Shown here in pieces: positions 42,001 to 54,000 of a stretch of 64,000 nt of DNA (position 1 is its first letter; each line of letters begins with the position of its first letter). Below the pieces are notes generated by a model. It searched no databases. It worked only from the letters and a program-made list of their open reading frames with translations, and was not told the DNA's origin. Origin of the DNA: Bettongia penicillata ogilbyi (lineage: Eukaryota > Chordata > Mammalia > Diprotodontia > Potoroidae); the NCBI GenBank assembly GCA_023548195.1, contig JAJHZJ010000008.1, positions 2,686,215 to 2,750,214 of the forward strand. The letters run 5' to 3'. The position numbers were made by a program, and so were the translations under genes.

Positions 42001-45000
42001 ACTAACATGGAAATATGTTTTGCATGACTGCACATGTATAATCTTTATCAAATTACTTGTCTTCTCCATGAGGGGAGGAGAAAGAGAATTTGGAACTCAT
42101 TTTGTAAAACAAATGTTAAAAATTGTTTTTACATGAAAAAATAGTAAATTATAGCAAAAAAACAAACCTAAATATCTCATTTGATAATGGAGGATGAGAT
42201 AGCGGAGAGGGAGACACTTTATTGGCAAACAGGATCTCTATTACAAAAAAAAACACCTCACAGTGAGGTCTTCACACCATCTAATGCTAGGGATGCCACA
42301 ATATTTTTCTGTTCTTTCAGGGAAAAAAAAAGATAAAGTTGTTTAATTGGGCTAGGTTAATCTCCATTTTCTTCATTAGAATTAAAAAACTGGCATACTT
42401 TGGAATCACAAGAGTTTGATTCATATTCTCTTCTTAAAACATCTAGCTTCCTTTGAAACTCAACTCAAGTGCTACCTTCTCAATGAAGTCTTTCCTCATC
42501 TGCACTGTGCCCCTCCCTCCTTCCCCATCAAGCTGCAAAATGAATGAAGCCTTTCCTGATACCTAACCCCAACCCCTTAACCCCAAGTTACGCATGCTTG
42601 GTAGACAGATGATAAACATGATGGGTACTTTCTTTTAAAAAAGCATCAAAAGGCACTCATTGGTTATGGTGAGCCATAAATGGCATCTGGATAAATGAAA
42701 CCGACTATGGCTTAACAGGCATGAAATGATTGCTTACAGACCCAGCAGACATTTCAGAATCAGCTGTCCGTGTACAGTCAGAACGCTGACTGCTTAAAGA
42801 GAAGGTCAAGGCAAATACCAACTTAACACACAGCACTTCAACCCAATCAGTTCAAATACACTATTTAATCAGAAAAATGGACAAACATCAACTAATATTC
42901 CTATCAAATGCCATTTCTTAGAAATTTACCTAATTACAACCATCTAGAATAATAGAGTAGGTCTATGGACAGATTTCCAGGAGATCATGAACTTTAATGA
43001 TGAAAAAAATTACAATTTTGTTTTCACTAATCTATAACTGAAGTTTTGCATTTTCTTCAATTATGGATATAGGAGTCAATCATTATTATATGGAATCCAT
43101 TGGCTTCCCCAGACTATGACACACACAAAAAGGTTAAAACCCTTGATTAGAAGAACTAAATAACTGCCCCAATCAGCAAATAACCTTGCTCACAGAAACT
43201 CAGAAGGGGTTTCAGAGATCATACAGTCTAGGAGTTCTTATCCTTTTTTGTGTCATGGACCCTCTTTGGTATTCTGATGACGTCTGTGGGACCCTTCTCT
43301 GAATAGAAAAATGGGAAAGGAAAAAGCATTTATTAAGATTTATTAAGTACCTACTGCATGCCAGGCATTGTGCTAAGGATTTTACTAATATTATCTCATT
43401 TGACCATTTGTTCTCAAGTGCAAAAAAGAGAATTAAAAAGAAAATCAATGGTGCGTATTTCTATGTATGTATGTAAAAGTTCATGGATCCTAGGTTAAGA
43501 ATGCCTGATTTAGTCCAACCCATATCTAAACTCAAATCCTCCCCAAAACATTCCCTCTCTCCATCATCTAGCCTTCCCTCAAATACCTCCACTGATGGGG
43601 AACTTGATACCAACATGGAATGGAGGAAACCAAGCCATTTTCCAGCTCATAAATATTCAGGGATTTCCCATTAACTCTAGAGTAAAACACCAATTCCTCA
43701 GTCCATAATCTACCATCCTGCCTGTTTCAACTGATTTTCTGGGATTATTTCATTCTACTTTCCTTCACAAATGTTACCTTCTCACCAAACGACTATCAGC
43801 AGTTCCCTTGAACTCAACGCTCCACATCTCACCTGCACATATTTTGTACAGGCCATTCCCTACTGCCTGGAATGCATTCTTTCCTCATCACCACCAAGTG
43901 AGACCTTTGTCTCATTCATAAAGCTTTCCTTGACCATCTCTCCCCTCCTTAGTCTTGTTTGCATACTTACTTGTGCTGGGGGAGGAGCCAAGATGGCAGA
44001 GTAGAAAGACTCACGTATGCTAGCTCCGAACCCACATCCCATAAATTTTCTGTAAAAAGAACTCCCCACAAATTCTGGAGCAGAGCAAGCCACGCAGAAA
44101 CGCAGTGGAGGAGATTTCCCTTCCAGAGAGCCCTGGAAAGCCGTCCCCAGGGGTCCGTCGCGCACTAGACAGTGGAGTCCACCCCTGCGCTGCCCTGGCC
44201 GTGTGGCCCTGAGAGGAACAGATCTGAGCAGGCTTCAGGGACAGAACCTCCGGCGGCCACAAAGGTCCCTCCCATCCACAGGCGCTACAGGTCAGTGAGA
44301 GAGACTTCTGGGCTGGCAGAGAGGGGAGCAGGGTGTCTCTGTGACTCGGGCCCCCTTGGGAGGCAGCGGCAGGGGCAGCGGCAGAGGCAGCAGCAGCCAG
44401 GGACTCCTGAGTTGGCAGGGGCTCAGATCCATTACTGAAGATCTTTGCATAAAGCCCCTGAGGGAACTGAGCCTGGGAGGCGGCCCTGCCCCCACCTGAG
44501 CACCAGAACTTAAGCTCACATTGAATAGCCACAGAAAGCCCTGAGGCTGGGGAGCAGCATTTGAATCTCAGATCCCAAGCACTAGCTGGGCAGATCTAGG
44601 CAGGGGTGGAGAGGAATCTCAGAAGTCAAGTAACCAGCTGGGAAAATGCCCAGAAAAGGGAAGAAAAATAAGACCATAGAAAGCTACTTTCTTGGGGAAC
44701 AGATGTTCCCGCCTTTCATTTCTGATGACGAGGAACAATGCTTACCATCAGGGAAAAGACGTGGAGGTCGGGTTCTCTGTATCTCAGACATCCGACGTGG
44801 ATGTCCAGTGGGCTCAGGCCATGGAAGAGCTCAAAAAGGATTCTGAAAATCAAGTTACACAGGTGGAAGAAAAACTGGGAAGAGAAATGAGAGAGATGCA
44901 AGAAAAGCATAAAAAATGGGTCAATACCTTGGTAAAGGAGACCCAAAAAAATGCTGAAGAAAATAACACCTTGAAAAATAGGCTCACTCAATTGGCAAAA

Positions 45001-48000
45001 GAGGTTCAAAAAGCCAATGAGGAAAAGAATGCTTTCAAAAGCAGAATTAGCCAAATGGAAAAAGAGGTTCAAAAGCTCACTGAAGAAAATAGTTCTCTCA
45101 AAATTAGAATGGAACAGATGGAGTCTAATGACTTTCTGAGAAACCAAGAAATCACAAAACAAAACCAAAAGAATGAAAAAATGGAAGAGAATGTGAAATA
45201 TCTCATGGGAAAAACAACTGACCTGGAAAATAGATCCAGGAGAGACAATTTAAAAATTATGGGACTACCTGAAAGTCATGATCAAAAAAAGAGCCCAGAC
45301 ATTATCTTTCATTAAATTATCGAGGAAAACTGCCCTGATATTCTACAACCAGAGGGCAAAATAAGTATTGAAGGAATCCATCAATCAACACCTGAAAGAG
45401 ATCCCAAAAGACAAACTCCTAGGAACATTGTGGCCAAATTCCAGAATTCCCAGGTCAAGTAGAAAATATTGCAAGCAGCTAGAAAGAAACAATTCCAGTA
45501 TGGTGGAAATACGATTAAGATAACACAAGATCTAGCAGCTTCTACATTAAGGGATCAAAGGGCATGGAATAGGATATTCCAGAAGTCAAAGGAACTGGGA
45601 CTAAAACCAAGAATCACCTACCCAGCAAAACTGAGTATAATACTTCAGGGGAAAATATAGTCTTTCAATGAAACAGGACTTTCAAGCATTCTTCATGAAA
45701 AGACCAGAGCTGAAAAGAAAATTTGACTTCCAAACACAAGAATGAGAAGAAGCATGAAAAAGTAAACAGCAAAGAGAAGTCATAAGGGACTTACCAAAGG
45801 TGAACTGTTTACATTCCTACATGGAAAGACAATATTTGTAACTCTTAAAACTTTTCAGTATCTGGGTAGTTGGTGGGACCACACACACACACACATATAC
45901 ACATGCACACACGCACACACACATACACACATGCACGCACATACACAGACAGAGAGCACAGAGTGAATTGAATAGGATGGGACCATATCTTAAAAGAAAT
46001 CAAGGTAAACGGTGAGAGAGAAATGTACTGGGAGGAGAGAGGATGAAATGGAATGGGGTAAATTATCTCTCATTCAAGAGGCAAGCAGGAGACTTTTTAG
46101 TGGAGGGAAAAAGAGGAGAGCTGAGAAAACAACATGAAGTTTACCCTCATCACATTCGACTAAAGGAAGGAATAAAATGCACACTCATTTTGGTATGAAA
46201 ACCTATCTTACAATACAGGAAAGTGGGGGAGAAGGAGATAAGCAGGGTGGGGGGGATGATGGAAGGGCGGGCAATGGGAGGAGGGAGCAATTTGAAGTCA
46301 ACACTCAAGGAGGGACAGGATCAAAAGACAGAATAGAAACAATGTGGGGCAGGATAGGATGGAGGGAAATACAGTTAGTCTTACACAACACGACTATTAT
46401 CGAAGTCATTTGCAAAAATACACAGCTATGGCCTATATTGAATTGCCTGCCTTCCCAAAGGGAACGGGTGGGGAGGGAGGGATGGGGAGAATTTGGAACT
46501 CAAAGTTTTAGGAACAACTATTTAGTATTGTTCTTGCTACTAGGAAACAAGAAATATAGTTAATGGGGAATAGAAAGTCATCTGGCCCTATAGGACAAAA
46601 GAGAAGATGGGAACTAGAGAAGGGAGGGATGATAGACGAAGGGGCAGATTGGTGATAGGGAAAATTAGAATGCTTGGTGTATTGGGGTGGGGGGAGGGGA
46701 TAAATGGGGAGAAAATTTGGAACCCAAAATTTTGTGAAAATGAATGTAAAACGTTAAATAAATAAATTTATATTAAAAAAAAATACTTGTGCTGATGCTA
46801 TAGACCCTCTTCTCCCTATCCCACTCCCCCTAATAGAATGTAAATTCTTGAAGGCAATGATTGTTTGATATGTCACTGCATCTGCTATGACTACCTAACA
46901 CAGTAAGTTCTTAATAAACATCTGTTGTTTGCCTGCCACCATTTTTATAATGATTATTTTCATTAGCAATGACAGGACCACCACATAGGGACTCCATCTG
47001 ATGTATCACAAGAAAGCAGAAGAGATACTCAAAATGATGGTAGTCCAGAAGAATGGCTGGGTCTGAAAAAAAAATCGAGGAAACCCATACAGGAAGCTAT
47101 ACCATCTTGAACACTCTAGAGATCCACTGTCAAGCTGTATCAAAGTAGCAAAGATTCCATTAGAATGGAAAATTTTGCTATTAGCAACTGAGAAAAATAA
47201 AAACAACTCAAATTTCTGTACAGTATTTTAAGTAGTTTCTTCACAAAAACTGCAAAATACTACAATAAAAATCCTCCAATGAAGTGCGGAAAGATTTAGG
47301 GACTCTCTGATAGTCACATGACCAGTAAATGACCTTAAGAACCTATGATAATGGGCTTTTTATTCACATGTCACAATCTTGCATAATTTAAGGTAGGCAA
47401 GGAAGATGTCTTGTCTAAGGAGTAGTCAATGGTGGATTTTATTCTATAATCAAAATATTTTTTAAAATCAGATAGTACTAGACCCAGTGAGATCCTAATC
47501 TCTTTCCTATGACTGTAAAGGAAGGTATGGTCTCCAATAGACAGCTGACTGCAAAAGCCAACCCATTCACTTTTCATGTTTTCATCAACAATGTCCTTAA
47601 TGCCTTCCATGGAGCTCTGTGGACAATATAGGCTCTCATAGCAGAAGTATATGAACACAGGTTTCCTTGACTCTGAGTCTAACATTAAGATAGGCAAATA
47701 CTGGGAGGATGATTTCAAGTCTCATCCAGTTTTCATTCTATGATCCCATGAGTCACTTGTTTCCCTGGGGAACTAAAATTCCTGAGATAAAAAATTCTAG
47801 AAAAAAAATTCCCTAATTTGTAGCATTGCATTTACCACTATTTAAAATTTTAACATATCTTTATGTGTATTATGATGGAATACTAAGTGTTTTTTAAAAG
47901 CCATTTGATACACTCTTACACTTTTACAGTACATCAACGGTTAAAGAAAACTGCAGATTCTAATGTTGCTAGATAGAAACTGAATAATCAGATTCTAATG

Positions 48001-51000
48001 TTGCTAGATAGAAACTGAATAATCAGTAAGTGACAGGAAAGAGCTTTGAAAACCTAGAAGGGCTACACAGATGTGGAAAAATGAGTCAACCAGTGTCCCA
48101 AAACTCAACAACTAGTTAATAAAAAAAAACCCACAAAAAACTAAAAAAACTGCAGAGCCAGCTGGATGTTTGTCTACTCTTTCTACAGAGGAGAGCTCGT
48201 AAGCACTGCTCACAAAGTGTGTTGTCAACATGTACGAAGGCAGTGTCTTAACATAGACAAAATCAGCTATTTTCAAGGTTGGGAAGACATCAACAGTTCA
48301 GGAGACTAGAGGAACTTTAACAGGATATAAAGCTTTAGCTGCTGGGTGACTGCTACCAGTCTGCCCCAGGCTCACTGTGATTGGAGAAAGCACAGGGTCC
48401 CACCAGTGGAGAACCTTGGTAACCAATGGGAAATGGGCAGGTAGACAGGTGCCCATAACACACAATCTCCTTTCTATTTAGTAACAATTGCTACTTGACT
48501 GCCACTGGCACATCAGGGACCAAAGAGGGAATTAGGACTGAGGTCTTCTCACCATTCCATATAATTCCAAAGCAGGGTTCAGGCACAAGAATGAATAAAC
48601 TATCTCCAGGCAAGATCCTATCTGCCTGGTGAATGATGACTTTGGTATCTACATACTTCAACCCAGGATTTTTAAAGTGACCTTTTCATTTCTAAAATGT
48701 ACATGTGTCTATGTTACATAGAGTTTGGATGGGTACATACCCACCACTAATATCTTCCCTTCCTGTTTCCTACCAACAAGAAAAAATAAATAATTTAAAG
48801 AATCAATTAATAAAAAAATACTCAAATTAAAACAAAATCTTTACTCAATTTTTAACACTTTATTTTTTGCTCACCACAATTAGAGTTGAGTGAAGGCTAC
48901 CCTATGCTCTTCTAATTCTTTAGACAGCAAATTCCTCTAAACAGAAAACTGTCATAGTCTGAAAAGGTTGGGTAAACTCTGTGGTGAGCCTCCCCATGTC
49001 TGCCCTCAGTGAGTTCAAGTCATATAGCAGTGACCAGCAGATGGGAAATGTTAGCTGATTATAAATTTTTTTTTTATTAAGATCAAAATAACCATATCCC
49101 AGTTATCTAAAAGTCCTTGCAGAGATGTGAGTGCTGAACTGCTCCTGGAGAAAGTCAGATGCACAGTGGGAAAAATGCTAGACATGGAGTCATCCTCTGC
49201 CAAATACTACCTATGTGATCTCGGGCAACTCACTGCATCTCTCTCTTCCCATCTGTAAAATGATATAACAAATGGCAATAGTTTCGCAAACCTTAAAGTG
49301 CCAAATAAAAGTAAGCTAAAGCTAGCTCTCACTGAAGCCTTGTTTTAAGCTACACTAAGACTTCTGTTGTTTTTTTCCTTGTTACTAACATCAGTACTAA
49401 AATAAAGGAATTAGACTAGACAGCCTTTAAGGACCCCTTCCAGCTTTAGAATCCTACAATGCTATGACCTTTGCAGTGGCACAGTGGATACAGGGTTAGA
49501 CCTGGAGTTCCAATTCTGGCTCAGATACTTACTATCTGTGTGACCTTGGGTCAGTCACAACCCAAATCTCACTTTGCCACATTTAAATGAAGATAATGAT
49601 GCCTTCCTCACACAGCTGTTGTTAGGCTCAAACAAGTCGACCTACACAACATGCTTTGAAAAACCTTAAAATGATACACACACACAAATCTTTGCTATTG
49701 CTTAGTCATTTCAGGTATGTCCAACTTTATGACCCCATTTGGGGTTCTATTGGTGGAGGCACTGGAGTGGTTTGCCATTTCCTTCTCCAGTCCATTTTAC
49801 AGATAATGAACCTGAGGCAAACAGAGGTAAGTGACTTGCCCAGGGTCACATAGCTAATTAGTGTCTGAAACCACATTAGAACTCAGGTCTTCCTGAATCC
49901 AGGCCAATGTTCTATCCACTGCACTACCCAGCAGTTACATAAATGCCAGCTAGTATCATTAGCTATATCATTACTTATTATTACTATTATCCTGCAAATA
50001 GGAGAGATACCATAGAACCGGAGATAGGGAAGTAATGCAAGATTTCTGAAAAAACCTAAGGTCGGTGAACTTGATGACAATCTCTGGCACAATTCCAGAA
50101 TGCTTTGTTAAAGTGGTAGTTTGTGAGAACTCAGGAAGGGAAGTAAGGAGCATTCTAAGTCAGCATGGGTTCATTAAGGACAAGTCGATGCCAGACTAAT
50201 CACGTTTCCTCCGTGGATGGGTTACGAGCCTGGCAGATCAAAGGACCATTGTACATACTCTATGATATACCTGGATATCGTCAAAGTTTCTCATGCTTCC
50301 CTGTGGATGAGGCAGGTAGGTTAGGCAGGTGGATTTGGAGCTGATTGAATGACCAGATAGGAAGAATGGTGATTAAGCGGATCAGTCACCTTAAAGGGAA
50401 GCCCCTAGGGGAGCAGGCCGCCTCAGAGATCTATTCTCGGTCCTTTGGCCTTAAACATTTTTGTTAATGACTTGGAGAAAGGTATAGATGGCATGGTTAG
50501 CTAAAGTTAGAAATGAAAGCTAGCTTGGAGGGATACAGAGCCCACTGAGTGACAGAATTGGGATTCAGAAAAATCTTAAAAGGCTAGAACTGTAGACCAA
50601 ATGTAATAAGATGAAATCTAATAGGGATAAATGTCAAAAAAAAAAAAATCCTTGAACTTGGGTTCAAAAAATCAGCCCCACAGTATGGGAGAGATATGAC
50701 TAGACAGCAGTTCCTGTACAAAAGGACCTCAAGGACCTCAGAAGGTTAGTGAACTGAAGATGTCTGATGATGACAACCAAAAAACTGAATGTAATTTTAG
50801 TCCACAATAACAAAAATTTAGTCATACAGGGCAAGAGCAGTAATTTTTCTTAAGTGCAGAGCTTACCATGTGACTTCCCTACTCCATCAACTCCAAGGGT
50901 CTGTTGCCTCTAGGATAAGATAAATTTCTCTGTTTATCTTTTTAAGCCTTTCCTTACCTGGCTTTCCAAACTCACTGATCATAACTCTCCCTCCCACACT

Positions 51001-54000
51001 GTCATCCAGCTTCCCACACCATACTCATCTCTCACCTCTGTGCCTTTGTAATGGCCTGCCCTCATACCTTAATTCCACCTTACAAAGGCCCTATCTTCCT
51101 TTAAGATTATTGTTATTATGTTATAATACACTATACAACATATAGTGCAATGTTATATATTATTAACATATATTGTAATTATGTTAATAGGTTATTATGT
51201 ATATCCTATATAAAATTGCTTGTGGGAAGAAGGAAGAAAATTTGGAACTCAAAATTTTAAAAATGAGTGTTAAAAATTGTTTTTACATGTAACTGGGGAA
51301 AACCAAAATACTAAATAATTTTTTAAACAAAATCAAGATACGAAAAAAGGAGAAAAACTATTGTCATTCAGTCATGTCTGATTCTATGTGACCCCATCTG
51401 GGGTTTTCCGGGCAAAGAGATAGGAGTAGTTTGCCAGTTCCTTCTCCATCTCATCTGACAGATGAGGAAAATGAGGCAAACAGGGTCACACAGCTAGGAA
51501 GTGTCTGAGGTCATGTTTGATAGTCTTTCCCTCAAGGAGGTCACATTCAAGTGGAAGAGACTGGATTTGAACTCATGAAGCTGTCCTGATTCCTGACATA
51601 AAGAAGCATATGGCTACAATGGAAAACATGGTGGGTTTGGAATCAGCTGTTGCTTCTCTTGATTCTTTATAACCTCATCTGGGATTTTCTTGGCAAAGCT
51701 ACTGGAGTGGTACGCCCATTTGCTTCTCTAGCTCATTTGTGCCACCTAGCTGCCCTTCCTTTAAGGTATGTTTTGCATGTCTTCACATGTATGATTGACA
51801 TTATATTGCTTGCCTCCTCAATGGGTCGGAGACGGGCTGGAGGGAAAAAGAGAATTTGCTGTTCAAACTTCAAAAATAAAAAAAGAACGTTAAAAAGACA
51901 TAAATTTAAAAAGATGCAGTTCAAGTATCTTCTTCCTAATGCCTTTCCACACATACTACTAGTACCCTCTCTCCAAAACTTCCTTGTATTTAACTACTGT
52001 CTATGCATTTTATTTTCCATTGTTTCATTATCTTTTCTATTCACTTTATGTTTCTACTAAATATACTTAGACACATACTTGTTTTCTCTCCCACTAGAAT
52101 GCTAAGTTCCTCAAGACCACAGATTACTTCAGTCTTTGTACTCCTAAACACAGCGCCTGTACATAGTAGGTACTTAATAAATCTTTACTAGTTGGTCAAT
52201 AGACCCCCCCTGTGCCCTGCCCTAGTTGGACCATGGCTGGAGTATTTTGTGAGTCACATTTTAGAAGGGCACTGACAAGCTGGAAAATATCAAAAGAAGG
52301 GTGATTGATGAGGGCAAGGAGACTCACAGTCTTGCCATCAGAGGGATGGTTGGAAGAAGCAGAGATGGTTAAATTGAAGAGAAGACTGTAAGGACATGAT
52401 AACTCATTTCATCTACCTTGGAGCTTGGCCTCAGAGGGTGGAATCAGAAGCAATGAATGGAAGGAGAAGAAGAAGCAGAGGTCTACAAGGGAAAATACGG
52501 TGGGTTTTTGTTTTTCAGTTGTGACCGACTCTTTGTATCCCCATTTAGGGTTTTTTTTTGGCAAACATACTGAAGAGGTTTGACATTTGCTTTTCCAGTT
52601 CACTTGACAGATGAGGAAACTGAGGCAAACAGGATTAAGTGACCTGCTCAGGGTCACACAGCTAGCAAATGTCTGAGGCCAGACATACAGACAGAACTAA
52701 GGTATTTCTGGTCTGGTGCTCTATCCATTCTGCCACTTCAAATTCCAGGTGAGCCACTTAACACCTGAGTGACCTCAGGCAAATCACTTAACTTTTCTAT
52801 GTAGCAGGTTCCTCATTTGTAAAATGGAGAGAGGAGACTCTACCAAAAAGGGGTTTTTTGTTTGTAAAATGGGAAGTTCAATGGCCTCTAAGGTCCCTTC
52901 TCACTATCTACCTGTGATCCTATAAACTTGTAAAAAGCTTTCAATGGTTCTGTTACCTACTAAATAAGGTCCAAATTCTAACCTGGCATTGAAGGCCTTC
53001 TACAATCTGATAACTCCTTACTCATCTCATACTGCATCCTACCCAACTTTCCCTGTACAAAAGAAGGTGACTAGTTCAATCCTGGAGAGGCCAGAAGGCA
53101 GAAGAGTCATACCTAGAGATAACAATAATACAGTTTGCCATTATGGAGTAGCACAGCATAGCAGCACACAATAATATAACAGTGATTCACCTTTTCCACA
53201 TCCTCTCTCATCCCTGTCTGTTATTTACCTCTATGGCTCAGCTGGCATCAGCTTGCTTTTGAGGTTCCCCTTCAAGAGCAGTGCCAGGAGGCCACCTTAC
53301 TCCTTTTCTCAACATTTCCAATGATGCTAAAGTAAACCAAGTTGCCACAGAGAACTTGCTTCCATCATTTCTGAATGTCTGCTTGGTTACAGTTCTCTGC
53401 AGGCACACTCCATCAGTGTCCCTGGCTCTGTCTGTACAACATGCATCAATGAAATTTATCGAGTGTCCACTTGTATACAGTGGAGCCCTGGATACAGCTA
53501 CCCTCCTGTCCCTCCATCCGCTGGACCTCTGTGGCACTTGAGGGTTAGGTATGGTCAGTAGATTCAGGTATTTTAACAGGATTTTCCTTTCCTAGCTGTT
53601 GATAGCTAAAAAGGGAGAGAGATTTCTGTCTGACTCTCCTATTTAATACCAGATCCGAAGTGAAACACATTTATCACAGAGATCAGGTCATGTTCCATAC
53701 CGTAAGGGTACTTGGTGTCCAGTTTACTGTCAGCCACCCTGCTCCAAGGAAGCAAGTCATCGCTGCACCCATTGGGCATCCCATTGTACCCAATTCCAAC
53801 AATTTTGTTTTCTGCATTGACAATGCAAGCACCAACCTAAATAGGAAAAAAATTGGTTTCAATTCAATTTGAGAACTAGATTTAGCATCCAAATCCTACT
53901 TCTGTCATTTACTCACCGTGTGCCCTGAGGCAATCACTTAAGCTCTTCAAGTCTCAGTTTCTTCATCCAAAAAATAGAGAGATCTCTAGTAGCTACTTCA

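Larger units (their letters stand above)
43978..46783 (+). mobile_element. half-L1 (HAL1-like) retrotransposon, 2.8 kb, with target-site duplication
   Basis: Begins with the marsupial L1-lineage 5' end 'gggggaggagccaagatggc', followed by a GC-richer 5' UTR, a broken ORF1 (44,646-45,726), a G-rich 3' UTR with a CA microsatellite, and an AATAAA/A-rich tail. It is flanked by the direct repeat 'tacttgtgct' at 43,968-43,977 and 46,784-46,793. There is no reverse transcriptase or endonuclease sequence between ORF1 and the tail, which matches half-L1 organisation. An L1 with a large ORF2 deletion is the alternative. It inserted into an older L2 3' end. Confidence 0.85.
18835..53700 (-). other. DCTD intron 3 (34.9 kb)
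   Basis: The gene's largest intron. It holds most of the mobile DNA in the window: half-L1, probable solo LTR, L1/L2/L3 fragments, at least a dozen SINEs, a polypurine tract and local duplications. I found no further DCTD exon and no other gene. Parts without assignable content include 30,370-31,540, 35,130-36,470, 39,600-41,390, 47,000-47,950, 48,030-49,140 and 53,060-53,690. Confidence 0.85.

Noticed and set aside
43860..44532. Frames of 101-170 residues on the minus strand over the half-L1 5' UTR
   Set aside because: Antisense to an L1-type 5' UTR that is GC-rich; no domain and no conservation expected.
53238..53541. Overlapping 86- and 99-residue frames on both strands near DCTD exon 3
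   Set aside because: No domain, no splice sites consistent with DCTD, and nothing recognisable; kept as unassigned intron.
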